64,000 nt of DNA from Melanocharis versteri (GCA_013397845.1 VZTG01005429.1:577228-641227); one strand, 5' to 3'; positions 53,301-60,149 are shown, counted from the stretch's first letter. The notes: a model not told the origin generated them from the letters alone. A program made the numbers and translations.

Positions 53301-56300
53301 AGCAATGTCTCCTGTTGTTGGGGTTTTTTGGGGTTAGGTTCTTTTGTGGCTTTTTTGTGGGGTTTTTGGTGTTTTGTTCTTGTTGGGTTTTTGTTTTGGG
53401 GGGGTTGTTTTGGTTTTGTTTTGCAGGGGGGTGGGTTTGTTTGTTTTGAGGTTTTGTTTTGTTTGTTTTGGTTGTGTGTTTTTTTATTATGTGTATTGTT
53501 CCTCTGGGGGTGATATTTTGTTCCTTTTCTTCCCCAAGGTGACCTTGTCTCTGAATTGGATGGTCCGAATGACTTCTGAACTTGAAACCAATATTGTGGC
53601 TGTGGAAAGAATAAAAGAGTATTCAGAAACTGAAACAGAGGTCAGCTACCACGAGTCCAGCATGCTCAGCAACAAGCTGAAAATTTTAATGCACACATTT
53701 ACATGGTCTTTCTTCAGGCTCTTGAGAGATGGTTTCTGCTCTGAGAGTTATCATTTAACCTGAACAAATGTCATGCTCTGAACTGTAATTTATGCTATCA
53801 CAGCTCCAAATTATTATTGCTATCATGCAGCCTGTGCTTAGCATCTCATTTTCTGCTGCTGTGAGTGGCTACAGCACAGGAGATGAGTTTCACATCAGAA
53901 TATTGGTCCCTTTGGGTTTGAAGTGTTTGATGCACAGTCTTACCTGAGTGGCTGGTGCCACGCTCCTGCTCATGGGCAGAGCTGCAGTACAATTATCAGG
54001 CCTTGCACATGTTTTCAATAGTATTTCTGTTTAATCAGATTAATCAGTCCTCACCTCCTATGAGAGAACATCTCTAGGAACACTGTACTGCTAATCCAGG
54101 AAATCATCCAATCGCCTACCTTTGCTGCCAAAGGCTTTTGAAGGTGGCAGATGGAGCTGTGCCAGGAAAGCTGCTCTCTGGACACACTGGTTTGTTAGCC
54201 CTGTGTACATACTAAGAATTAGGAAATGGAGGAGAGCTGCAGTAAATGGTTCTGGAGATCAAATATTTAACCTGGAAGGAAAAAGGTAGCTAGACAAGAT
54301 GTGTGATATGTCTTACAAGCTAGAGCTTGAGCTGGCAGAAAACTGGCAGTGTTCTGTTAAAGTTGATGGGAAAATACTCATATCCATTGAGGATTCATCC
54401 CTCTGTGCTCAGAGTTTCTTTCCTGTTAACTTCGCAAGAGATAAACGGGTGGATACTTAGGACCCCATGTTTTTTCCCCATTATTATAAACTTATTTGAC
54501 CATGAAGATTTGGTTTGTCAGATAAAAAGCTTTTATCTGAGTTTGAATTCTTTTTTCTCAAACCTGTATGAGGCATTTCTGATTTTGCTTTTCCTCAGGC
54601 TCCCTGGATCATTGAGGGCAAGAGTCCCCCAGAAGACTGGCCATCCAAGGGAGAGCTGGAGTTCGTGAATTATTCAGTGAGGTACAGGAAGGGCCTGGAT
54701 CTAGTGCTGAAGGGTCTAAACCTCCAAGTGCATGGTGGGGAAAAGGTGAGTTACCAGCTAGAGCTAGTCTGCTAGAACTTTGCTCTGGGCCTCCAGTGAC
54801 AACTGTGGAGTAGAGGAGAGGGTGTTCAGGGACACTGATGCTGGTGCAGGAGCCAGCAGTGACACCTGTGCTGTCCATGTGCCAGCATCCTCCTGGCTGC
54901 AAGCAGCAGGGTGACTGGCATGGGACTTTCTGGACTTTCCCGTTCATTTGGCAACGGGCTCCCATACACCATGTAGCAGGCACCAGTGCAAGTGACAAAA
55001 ATTCAGTGACAAGAATGTTTTTCTGAAGCACTGCAGATGGGAGAAGGAATTCCAGCTTTTTCTGCTCTCTGACTTTCCCTGTGAAATTTTTGGCATGGAA
55101 GGAAATGACATTCTTTGCTTCCTTAATCAGGAAATTGTCTTTATTCTGGGAGATTCATTTCTTCATGCTTCGATGGAAAGTTCTGGGGTTTGCCTGCTGG
55201 AGACAGAATAATTAGCATGGGAAAGTCCTTCCCTGAACAGGCTGTTACTAAAAAAGAGAATTGCCTTTATTCTAAGCAGACAGCATGACAGCATCCTTCT
55301 GGCATGGAGATACACATGCTTACCATGAAGTAGGAATTGCCCTTAGGGAGCCTTTATTTCTTGTCCTTGAGTGACTGGACCTACCATGGGTGTTCCAAAT
55401 CACCCAAAGTTATGTAGGATGGCTCTAGGCCTGTGTTATTTATTATATTTATTACACGTGATATTTATGTGGAATATCATTCCAATTGCAGGAATGGCAA
55501 TAAGTACATTACAGTGTATGACCCAGGGTTTCTAGGGAAGGATGGGACATTCTTTCTTAGATTCAGATCTTCAGTCAAACCTCTCAGAGGAATCTTGGAG
55601 GATTGTTTGAGAGATTTTTTTTGTTGGTTTTGGTGTTCTTTTCTTCTTAACTATGTGCTTTGTTGTTAAACCTGCAATCTGTTTTAGATTGGAATTGTTG
55701 GCAGAACTGGAGCAGGGAAGTCCTCCATGACGCTCTGTCTCTTTAGGATCCTGGAAGCTGTAAAAGGGGAAATTAAAATTGATGGCGTGAAAATTTCGGA
55801 AATTGGTCTCCATGACCTTCGATCAAGGCTAACAATTATTCCTCAGGTACTGTTTCTGTGTGTCACAATGAAGGAACATTTTCTAGCAGCTTAACAAACC
55901 ATAAATAATGGTTTATCCAAAGGGGAAAATGTTTTGTTACACTCAGAAAATTGTTTCAGAAAAGCAAATTATTTATACTTTAACTGGTCCCATCCTGCCA
56001 CCTTATAAGCTGGGTGATTAAACAGGATTTAGGATAAACCATCTTTAGAGCTGGAAGTTGACTTTGAACTTATAATGTAATGTGTTTTCAGAGAGGAGGG
56101 GATTGGGAGGTGGCCTACCTGCAATGCAATGGACACCTCAAAGCAGCAGCTCGTAGTATCTGTACTTTAAACAGCTAAAGCACTTGTCTAATGAAAATTG
56201 GTATTATATCCAGGATCCTGTCCTCTTTTCTGGAACACTGAGGATGAACCTGGATCCATTTAATAAATATTCAGATGAAGAAATATGGAAAGCACTTGAA

Positions 56301-58278
56301 CTGTCTCATTTGAAGAGGTTCGTCAGCAGTCAGCCATCCATGTTGGACTATGAGTGCTCAGAGGGTGGAGAGAATCTCAGGTAAGGAATGCTTGGATAGG
56401 ACATACACTGAGCTGCCATTCAGCTGGGACAGTGGGTGACACCTGAGCACGGGCTGACACTGGTCTGTCACATCTGAAATGATTAGGCCACCTATTTCTG
56501 TTCCAAGAAAGCCACCGAGGTTCTAACATTCGCCTCCTCTTCTGCCTCTGCCACAAATGATCTGATTCTTCTCCCAGACCCAAATCCCATCTTGTCAGAA
56601 GGAAGTTTCAGGATGACAGAATATTAGGGACAGGCAGTCCCTTAAATACGTTTTGGTATGAAGGAAAATGCCGTGATAACATAACTGCTGTGCTGAGTAA
56701 GAGTTCTCTGCCTGACACTTTAGCAATGCTTATTTTCCATTACTGTTTGGAAGGCCCACGGAGACATGACTGGGGATGATAAAATGCCGTGTTTTGATGT
56801 GCTTCATTGGCTTCTGAGGCTGTGGTGTCACCAGATTGTCTGTGATGAATGTTCGGCTCCTTCCTCATCCTGCAGACACTCAGAGACTGAGTCTGGGCTG
56901 TGTTTGTGGCAGGGGAGGAAGTCTGGGTTGCTCAGATATATGTATATATTTTATTTTTTTATGGTAGAAAGGACTTGCAGCCTCGTAACATTTTCTTTTC
57001 CTTTTTCTTTTTTTTTCTAAGTTTGCATATGCTCAGTGTTATCAGAACTGTGAGTGTTTCTGAAAGCTTGCTTAGAAACGTTGTCATTAGCTGCCCTGGC
57101 TTTTGTCAGGGTGATAAAAGACACGTGGCTGTGCCAGCACAGGGCCAGGCAGTGAGTGATCCTATCACTGTTAGCGTTGGCATGCTGCAGCCTGCGTGCG
57201 TGAGCTCCGAGGCTGGCAGAACAGGCAGCTTACAAAATACTCCGGAGTGTTTTGGGTAACCCGATGGGTGACCTGCTGAGCCCAGGTGGCTGTGGGCAGT
57301 GGGGAGCTGGGGCTCTGAGAGGCTCTGTGTGCTTGCAGCGTTGGCCAGAGGCAGCTGGTGTGCCTGGCCAGAGCCCTCCTGCGCAAGAGCAGGATCCTCA
57401 TCCTGGATGAAGCCACGGCTGCCATCGACCTGGAGACAGATGACCTCATCCAGATGACCATTCGGACACAGTTTGAGGACTGCACAGTGCTGACCATTGC
57501 ACACAGGCTGAACACAATCATGGATTACACCAGGTAAAATCTCTCAGCAGTGTGTGGTGGGCTTGTGGGTTTGCTGGGGATGTGAGCAGCACTTGGAGGG
57601 GTCTGGTTTGTCTCTAGACATGAACACTGGTTCTCTTGTCGAGCAGTGTGTAAGCAATGATGTGCTGGATAATCCCAGAATCTCCAGCCCTGACTTTGCC
57701 TCTCGTGGCACAGGAAGCAGGTCCTGTATTCAGAAACTGGAGCTGTGCAGGGGACACTGCCCAGGGGCACTCCTGGCACTGTCAGGAAGATTATGGAGCC
57801 TTGTTAAACCAGCAGCTGCTGTAACTTCTTCACTAACAGCATGTCATTTTAATTACTTGAAAATATATTAGTATTCTTCACGAGCTTTTATCTCCTTGGC
57901 TTTCTGGAGCTATAGTTTCAATTCCAGATGCTTTTCTTCCCTCTTCCTGCCCCTGGGAGACAGTGACTGCCCTGTACATTTTTTAGTCAAGCAGCAGCTC
58001 AGGGAGAATGTTTATCATCTGTTGTGTTTTAATGTGTGAAAATAATTGAGGAAAACAAAAGCAAGGCAAAGATTAGAGCAGTTTGCTTTGTGACACCAAC
58101 AGGTACCACATTCCTTGTGAGGAATTTGCTGATACATCTTTCCCCCCACACCATCTTTCTTTTGTACAGGGTTCTTGTTCTAGACAACGGGACTGTAGCT
58201 GAATTTGACACACCTGCAAACCTTATAGCAGCAAAGGGTATTTTCTACAGTATGGCCAAAGATGCTGGACTGGCATGA
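11153..58278 (+). CDS. ABCC3: ABCC3 (MRP3), complete 31-exon gene
   Basis: ATP-driven exporter of glucuronides, bile salts and other organic anions, known in mammals from the basolateral membrane of hepatocytes, enterocytes and cholangiocytes. The exons, listed separately, sum to 4590 nt: 1529 residues plus stop, against 1527 in human, with 31 coding exons as in human. Order: TMD0 (about 1-200), L0, TMD1 (about 300-600), NBD1 (about 625-850), L1 linker, TMD2 (about 960-1260), NBD2 (about 1290-1529). Motifs seen: NBD1 A-loop W640, Walker A GHVGCGKSS 665-673, Q701, LSGGQ 755-759, Walker B FLLDD 776-780, H814; NBD2 A-loop Y1300, Walker A GRTGAGKSS 1325-1333, Q1373, LSVGQ 1428-1432, Walker B ILILDE 1448-1453, H1484. 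D780 in place of a catalytic Glu makes site 1 degenerate, normal for MRPs. W1244 matches the conserved TM17 tryptophan. The N terminus (MEAFCGSRFW/DSNLT) and C terminus (MAKDAGLA) fit MRP3, not MRP1 or MRP2. No frameshift or stop. Confidence 0.98.
20341..20363. repeat. (TAA)n microsatellite
   Basis: Short TAA/TAG trinucleotide run inside ABCC3 intron 1, about 40 bases before the LTR remnant. Confidence 0.8.
20405..20669 (-). mobile_element. internally deleted avian ERV LTR, antisense
   Basis: On the - strand the element begins TGTCCTGGGATAGAG and continues through 'tctccctagtaactgatac'; it ends with 'ggctggggttaaacca'. This is the outline of a common avian LTR repeat whose ends (TG..CA) I recognise, but with most of its middle missing and replaced by an A/T-rich simple stretch. 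An AT-rich (TAA)n-like run at about 20520-20545 is part of it. No viral coding sequence. Family name not assigned; recognition is from memory of the repeat and should be confirmed with RepeatMasker. Confidence 0.6.
21107..21166. other. assembly gap (60 N) after poly(T)
   Basis: Sixty unknown bases directly after a run of about 13 T. Homopolymer-induced dropout is likely. It lies in intron 1, so coding sequence is unaffected. Confidence 0.98.
23404..23580 (+). CDS. ABCC3: ABCC3 exon 2
   Basis: Residues 11-69, start of TMD0. It carries an extracellular N-terminal sequon (N13-L-T), then NPDLTPCFQNTILAW and the first membrane helix. Acceptor ttccag, donor ACG/gtgaga, both phase 0. The closest family match is MRP3. 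Confidence 0.97.
23678..24155 (-). mobile_element. CR1 LINE, antisense, with RT-end ORF remnant
   Basis: A well-preserved 5'-truncated CR1 copy in ABCC3 intron 2, starting about 100 bases after exon 2. The - strand frame at 24084-23740 encodes about 114 residues of the CR1 ORF2 C-terminal end (pieces: LRELGLLSLEKRRLRGDLI, DIRKKFFTERVIKYWNGLP, SLDVFKKRL). The typical 3' end 'ttccaacctagcgattctgtg' type sequence is present on the - strand. The element cannot be autonomous because everything upstream of the RT end is missing. Confidence 0.92.
24924..25049 (+). CDS. ABCC3: ABCC3 exon 3
   Basis: Residues 70-111, TMD0 helices 2-3, with the LLWCVSWADLFYSFHELL core shared with human MRP3. Acceptor cctcag, donor GTG/gtttgt (weak consensus but in the same place as human). 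Confidence 0.97.
25952..26089 (+). CDS. ABCC3: ABCC3 exon 4
   Basis: Residues 112-157, TMD0, containing LLIQYERLRGVQSSGVLI and FRSKI. Phase 0 at both ends, with acceptor tttacag and donor CAG/gtaaca. Confidence 0.97.
26090..27752 (+). other. ABCC3 intron 4, nothing recognised
   Basis: 1.66 kb of ordinary AT-rich intron. No repeat family, RNA or cryptic exon recognised; a short GA-rich run lies at 27680-27695. Confidence 0.5.
27753..27878 (+). CDS. ABCC3: ABCC3 exon 5
   Basis: Residues 158-199, last TMD0 helix and start of L0 (RFTTFYIYFAL, then CFKEKPPFFSPVN). 42 codons as in human. Acceptor ccctctag, donor GCC/gtaagt. Confidence 0.97.
28694..28755 (+). CDS. ABCC3: ABCC3 exon 6 (62 bases)
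   Basis: Short exon for residues 200-220: NPCPELNSGFLSRLTFWWFT, the conserved L0 motif preceding TMD1. Acceptor attacag, donor ACAAG/gtgag. It ends in phase 2, and the split codon joins with exon 7 as Ser. Confidence 0.96.
29907..30038 (+). CDS. ABCC3: ABCC3 exon 7
   Basis: Residues 220-264, L0 linker: MAIHGYKRPLEDKDLWSL, then an acidic/basic helix. The first base C completes the Ser codon of exon 6. Donor CA/gtaagt leaves phase 2. Confidence 0.96.
30039..34078 (+). other. ABCC3 intron 7 (4 kb)
   Basis: The second-longest intron. Apart from a small antisense CR1 piece near 33300 I recognise nothing in it. Confidence 0.5.
33298..33358 (-). mobile_element. short CR1 end, antisense
   Basis: About 60 bases resembling the antisense CR1 3' terminus ('tagaatcctggaatcattaa', 'ggttggaaaaaacc', 'attgagtccaa') in ABCC3 intron 7. 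Very short and diverged. Confidence 0.65.
34079..34297 (+). CDS. ABCC3: ABCC3 exon 8
   Basis: Residues 264-337. It holds a divergent hydrophilic linker, then KPSFLKALLRTFGPYFLIG and KLIQDLLSFVNPQLL, the start of TMD1. Acceptor ttccctag, donor TTAAG/gttggt (phase 2). Confidence 0.96.
34298..36587 (+). other. ABCC3 intron 8, nothing recognised
   Basis: 2.3 kb intron without recognisable genes or repeat families. A run of 12 A lies near 34883. Confidence 0.5.
36588..36765 (+). CDS. ABCC3: ABCC3 exon 9
   Basis: Residues 337-396, TMD1: PAWWGFLIAALMFICAVLQ, then FVTGMRLRTGITGVIYRK, the highly conserved intracellular loop segment. Donor AAG/gtaagg, phase 0. Confidence 0.97.
37013..37250 (+). mobile_element. 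CR1 LINE 3' fragment, sense
   Basis: Sense CR1 end in ABCC3 intron 9: 'gaggaaattcttccctgtga', 'gtgcccagagaagctgtggc', 'cttggagcagcctgggatag', then 'aaggtcccttcccacccaaa'. The ATTCTATG tail is lost. Confidence 0.9.
37526..37687 (+). CDS. ABCC3: ABCC3 exon 10
   Basis: Residues 397-450, TMD1: STVGEIVNLMSVDAQRFMD is the MRP intracellular coupling-loop signature, followed by WSAPLQIFLALYFLWQ. Phase 0 at both ends. Confidence 0.98.
38452..38529. repeat. ATT/ACT trinucleotide microsatellite
   Basis: Compound run of AAT/AAC units followed by about six ATT and five ACT units, ending about 160 bases upstream of ABCC3 exon 11. Likely length-polymorphic. Confidence 0.85.
38689..38781 (+). CDS. ABCC3: ABCC3 exon 11
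   Basis: Residues 451-481, TLGPSVLAGVAVMVLLIP and following, 31 codons as in human. The acceptor aatcaag/ACT keeps the frame. A second AG seven bases on (38694-38695) would shift it, so the upstream AG is chosen. Donor CAG/gtaagg. No track-style open frame reveals this exon because of its size. Confidence 0.94.
38782..40096 (+). other. ABCC3 intron 11, nothing recognised
   Basis: 1.3 kb intron with no recognisable gene, RNA or repeat family. Confidence 0.5.
40097..40300 (+). CDS. ABCC3: ABCC3 exon 12
   Basis: Residues 482-549: KDSRIKLMNEILGGIKVLK and LYAWEPSF, the second TMD1 coupling region, then a TM helix. 68 codons as in human. Acceptor acccag, donor CTG/gtaaat. Confidence 0.98.
40301..41525 (+). 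other. ABCC3 intron 12, nothing recognised
   Basis: 1.2 kb intron with no recognisable gene, RNA or repeat family. Confidence 0.5.
41526..41672 (+). CDS. ABCC3: ABCC3 exon 13
   Basis: Residues 550-598, end of TMD1: LDAEKAFVSLSLFNILKF, then PLNMLPQVISNIAQ. Acceptor ctttcag, donor CAG/gtatgg. Phase 0. Confidence 0.98.
42073..42160 (+). CDS. ABCC3: ABCC3 exon 14
   Basis: Residues 599-628, linking TMD1 to NBD1: TSVSLKRIQQFLSHDELDP, then VETKVIAP. Acceptor ttcttag, donor CCAG/gtaaag (phase 1). Confidence 0.96.
43130..43196 (+). CDS. ABCC3: ABCC3 exon 15 (67 bases)
   Basis: Residues 628-650, first strands of NBD1: NAISVRNATFSWGKELKPTL, including the A-loop aromatic W640 that stacks on the adenine. 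Acceptor cacacag, donor AAAGA/gtaaga (phase 2). Confidence 0.96.
43197..44323 (+). other. ABCC3 intron 15, nothing recognised
   Basis: 1.1 kb intron. Open frames on both strands near 43.4-43.8 kb mirror each other and have no recognisable product. Confidence 0.5.
44324..44450 (+). CDS. ABCC3: ABCC3 exon 16 (NBD1 Walker A)
   Basis: Residues 650-692, with the P-loop GHVGCGKSS at 665-673 and SALLGEMEKLEG. His at the second P-loop position differs from Pro in human MRP3 and Gln in MRP1; that site is variable. Acceptor ccacag, donor AAG/gttggt. Confidence 0.97.
44778..44954 (+). CDS. ABCC3: ABCC3 exon 17 (NBD1 Q-loop)
   Basis: Residues 693-751: GSVAYVPQQAWIQNATLKDN (Q-loop Q701), ILFGQAPDEE, and LPGGDQTEIGEK. 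59 codons as in human, phase 0. Confidence 0.98.
45800..45967 (+). CDS. ABCC3: ABCC3 exon 18 (NBD1 signature, Walker B)
   Basis: Residues 752-807: GINLSGGQRQRVSLARAVYS, then DIFLLDDPLSAVDSHVAKHI. Aspartate D780 stands where canonical ABC proteins have catalytic Glu, the usual MRP feature. Third codon positions are mostly G or C, unlike the neighbouring exons. Confidence 0.98.
46697..46880 (+). CDS. ABCC3: ABCC3 exon 19 (NBD1 H-loop)
   Basis: Residues 808-869: TRILVTHGISFLPQVD (H-loop H814), VLVDGKISEIGSYQDLL, then an acidic tail. Donor ACAA/gtacag, phase 1. Confidence 0.97.
47798..47903 (+). CDS. ABCC3: ABCC3 exon 20 (L1 linker)
   Basis: Residues 869-904, acidic linker: MLEEEEVLLAEDTLSIHTDL, then VRKQFLR. 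Position, phase and the TLS-HTDL-D core match human. Acceptor cttgcag, donor CTTAG/gtaaac. Confidence 0.95.
48584..48737 (+). CDS. ABCC3: ABCC3 exon 21 (L1 linker)
   Basis: Residues 904-955: QLSVVSSEGGE, then a basic, poorly conserved stretch (KRRVCEKK, PLPRKNANEK) and the conserved AETTETGT run into TMD2. In mammals this linker is phosphorylated and divergent, so low similarity is expected. Acceptor aactag, donor ACG/gtatgg. Confidence 0.94.
48738..50154 (+). other. ABCC3 intron 21, nothing recognised
   Basis: 1.4 kb intron between the L1 linker exons and TMD2. Contains homopolymer T and A runs (48770-48800, 49817-49830). No gene or repeat family recognised. Confidence 0.5.
50155..50362 (+). 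CDS. ABCC3: ABCC3 exon 22
   Basis: Residues 956-1025, TMD2 start: VFWQYMKAVGPVISLVICL, AAAIGANVWLSDWTNEP, then an extracellular sequon N1004-G-T. Acceptor ttgcag, donor CAAG/gtgagg (phase 1). Confidence 0.97.
50456..50680 (+). mobile_element. CR1 LINE 3' end, sense, with octamer tail
   Basis: Sense CR1 copy in ABCC3 intron 22: 'ggttgcccagagaagctgtg', 'gtccaaggccaggttggatg', 'aaggtcccttccagcccaaa', ending in the diagnostic (GATTCTAT)n tail at 50661-50680. One of the best preserved CR1 ends here. Confidence 0.95.
51145..51455 (+). CDS. ABCC3: ABCC3 exon 23
   Basis: Residues 1025-1128, the largest coding exon: SFYDTTPTGRIINRFSKDI is the TMD2 coupling-loop signature, followed by IDEVIPPTILMFLG and TPLFTVVIVPLAILYF. 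The 5' two thirds are strikingly GC-rich at third codon positions. Donor CAG/gtaagt. Confidence 0.98.
52183..52382 (+). CDS. ABCC3: ABCC3 exon 24
   Basis: Residues 1129-1195: RFYVATSRQLKRLESVSRSP and YSHFSETVSGATVIRAY, the conserved second TMD2 coupling region. The acceptor (aaaaatggcag) has a poor polypyrimidine tract. Donor AACAG/gtaaaa. Confidence 0.97.
52481..52607 (+). CDS. ABCC3: ABCC3 exon 25
   Basis: Residues 1195-1237: WLGIRVEFVGNCIVLFAALF, then NAGLVGLSVSYALQ. Only 98 bases separate it from exon 24. Acceptor tttccag, donor CAG/gtacgt. Confidence 0.97.
53313..53530 (+). repeat. G/T-rich low-complexity tract before exon 26
   Basis: About 215 bases of almost only G and T on the transcribed-RNA strand, with G runs at 53320-53323, 53330-53333, 53398-53404 and 53426-53431, ending about 10-20 bases before the exon 26 acceptor region. 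It could fold as an RNA or DNA G-quadruplex and includes a decoy 'ttttgcag' acceptor at about 53418-53425. Confidence 0.85.
53539..53640 (+). CDS. ABCC3: ABCC3 exon 26
   Basis: Residues 1238-1271: VTLSLNWMVRMTSELETNIV, then VERIKEYSETETE. W1244 is the TM17 tryptophan known in MRP1 (W1246) to be needed for glucuronide transport. Acceptor ccccaag sits just after a long G/T-rich tract. Donor GAG/gtcagc. Confidence 0.97.
54599..54745 (+). CDS. ABCC3: ABCC3 exon 27 (NBD2 start)
   Basis: Residues 1272-1320: APWIIEGKSPPEDWPSKGEL, YSVRYRKGLDLVLKG with the A-loop Y1300, ending HGGEK. Acceptor cctcag, donor AAG/gtgagt. Phase 0. Confidence 0.97.
55688..55846 (+). CDS. ABCC3: ABCC3 exon 28 (NBD2 Walker A)
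   Basis: Residues 1321-1373: IGIVGRTGAGKSSMTLCLFR carries the consensus P-loop (1325-1333), then IGLHDLRSRLTIIPQ ending at the Q-loop glutamine. Phase 0 at both ends. Confidence 0.98.
56214..56380 (+). CDS. ABCC3: ABCC3 exon 29
   Basis: Residues 1374-1429: DPVLFSGTLRMNLDPF, then EEIWKALELSHLKRFV and SEGGENL, leading into the signature motif. Donor CTCAG/gtaagg, phase 2. Confidence 0.98.
57339..57533 (+). CDS. ABCC3: ABCC3 exon 30 (NBD2 signature, Walker B)
   Basis: Residues 1429-1494: signature LSVGQ completed here, ILILDEATAAIDLE with catalytic E1453, and LTIAHRLNTIMDYT with H1484. Site 2 is therefore complete and catalytically competent by motif. Donor ACCAG/gtaaaa. Confidence 0.98.
58170..58278 (+). 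CDS. ABCC3: ABCC3 exon 31 (last coding exon)
   Basis: Residues 1494-1529: VLVLDNGTVAEFDTPANLI, then MAKDAGLA and TGA. The C-terminal AGLA ending is that of MRP3. Acceptor tgtacag. The 3' UTR follows directly. Confidence 0.98.
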
Positions 58279-59160
58279 AGAGAAGACCCCTTGGGGTTTT
58301 GGTGTTTTTTTAATATTACTGACTTGCCACAAAAGTGACTTGTGAATGTACTGTAATTTACAAAACAGTTTTTGTAGTAGACTCAACTTGTGATATGTGA
58401 ACAAAGTATTTTACAATTATAAGGACCAGAAAGTGAATTTTATATTTTTAAATATTTTCTATATACATAAAGTATTTTATTATATGCTTTTTTCCCAAAG
58501 AATGACAAACATTCTGCCAAGAAAATGTATGTACCACAGGGTAATTATGTACTGCATTCAGGTTTGTAATTAGTAAATGATATTAATGGTACAAAATACA
58601 CCCGATTTGTGTGTTTTCTGCATAATTATTCATAGGATTTGAAGTGGAAGGACAGGCCCAGTTAAGCTGTGACTCAGCTGAATAACAGTGAAATGCTGTG
58701 TAATCTCTGAGTGGTTCCAACCTGTTCCTTTCAGTATTTCCCCCAGGACAGGGGAGTCCTGGGACCTTTGGGATCCCTGTCCCCAGGGCAACTTCGGCTT
58801 TATAAAATTCCTCTTCAGCCTAAGAAGCAACATGTATTTAAAGCTAAACCTACAAATGGCTTCATATAAAACATTAACTACACAGGTTTTTTCCAGTTCA
58901 GTAGACCCCACACAAGCCCCCAGGGACACAATTGGACCAGAAGTATCAGAATTTTGCTCCATGTCTTTGGGTAGGAAGTCACAATGAGTAAGGCTCCACT
59001 TAAGCTGAACATGCATGCTGAGCCAGGTGTGTATTTAGTTTATCTTGTTCAACACGTAATCATCTGAAATAATGGGTGATATGTTTTGCAGAAATAATTA
59101 TCTATTTTATTATTGATAACCAGGCCTCCTCAAATAAAAGGAGGCCTGTGTTCAAACAGC
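58279..59160 (+). other. ABCC3: ABCC3 3' UTR (probable extent)
   Basis: AT-rich sequence after the stop codon, with no further coding frame. Two candidate ends exist. The first is a variant AGTAAA near 58572 followed by a GT-rich 'tttgtgtgtttt' at about 58604-58616, giving a UTR of about 320 bases. The second is a canonical AATAAA at 59133-59138 inside a hairpin, giving about 880 bases. The choice needs transcript data; both may be used. Confidence 0.6.
59121..59148. promoter_or_regulatory. perfect hairpin with AATAAA in the loop
   Basis: Arms caggcctcct (59121-59130) and aggaggcctg (59139-59148) are exact reverse complements, enclosing the 8-base loop caaataaa, whose last six bases are the canonical poly(A) signal on the + strand. 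On the - strand an AATAAA lies immediately beyond, at 59111-59106. The site sits between the convergent ABCC3 and ANKRD40 genes, so it may be where both transcripts end. Confidence 0.7.
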
Positions 59161-60021
59161 ATTTGCTAGTAGAATCTGCTAGAACCTCTTTTGCTTTAGT
59201 TTTTTGTGTCTTACACTAAGCAGTCCAGAAAACCACCCAGCAAGAACAAGTTCCTATGTTTTACCAGAAGGAAAGTGCGGAAAAACTTTGAGAAGACAAA
59301 AACAGTAATTTATTAGTTCTTACAAATTATACTCCTTAAATAGAAACCTGAATCTGCAGCCAAGCATTTATTAGATATTAACATTTCATGTAGCAGAGCA
59401 CAAAGTTATTTATCACACACAGAATGTAGTGGTTATACACTGATGGGATTGGGGAGTGTTAATAGTATCTTCCTGGTATAAACTGCACAAGGTATAAAAA
59501 TATTCCTGGGAATGCATAGATATGGATCAGTATCTGTGCAAGGTTGCTGCCCCAACAGCTGAGCTTTTCTCTAGGGGGTCTGACTGGTTAACCCTGAATC
59601 CTCCTGGATTCAGCCAGTGCCTGAACCATCCTGTGCTGGGGAGAAGGCAGCAGTCAGGGTGACGTGAGGAATGACGATTTTATTATTCCATTACAGAGAA
59701 CTTAACATCCCAACAGCAGCCTGGTATAAAAACAGATATTGCCAACGACTGGGACTACGTTTGACCTCTGGCACTTTGCAGAAGAGGATCTTTCAGTGTG
59801 ACAAAACGTTCTGTATTCACCTGGGGAGGCTGAGCTTCAGTCTGGTGACTGGGCACAGAGGGAACCGGGCTGTTTGCAGGGATCTGTGCTGGCAGCTGAG
59901 CCCGGCCTGGTGCCTGAGGCGGGCTGGGAGCTCCCTCTGCTGCGCTCAGTGCCTGCGCTCCAAGCGATTCCTCGAGCTGAGAGCAGCGGCCCGGGCGCTT
60001 TGGGGACAGCTGCTGCTGGAC

Positions 60022-60149
60022 TGGCGGTGACAGGGGTAGTGACACAGGCAGTGACCAAGCTGGGTTGGCGGTGACAGGGGTAATGACACACGCAGTGACC
60101 AAGCTGGACTGGCGGTGCCAGGGGTAGTGACACACGCAGTGACCAAGCA
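60022..60149. repeat. 44-bp tandem repeat, about 2.9 copies
   Basis: The word 'tggcggtg' recurs at 60022, 60066 and 60110, an exact 44-base period, followed each time by 'caggggta' and 'cgcagtgaccaagc'-like sequence. Copies differ at a few positions. GC-rich, within the presumed ANKRD40 3' UTR. Confidence 0.93.

Noticed and set aside
53283..53763. Phe/Gly/Leu/Cys-rich open frames looking like membrane proteins
   Set aside because: They come from the G/T-only tract, which lacks stop codons in some frames. Only 53539-53640, in its own frame, is coding.
58861..58990. Continuation of ABCC3 coding sequence after the stop
   Set aside because: The TGA at 58276-58278 follows the conserved MRP3 C terminus, and downstream frames match nothing.
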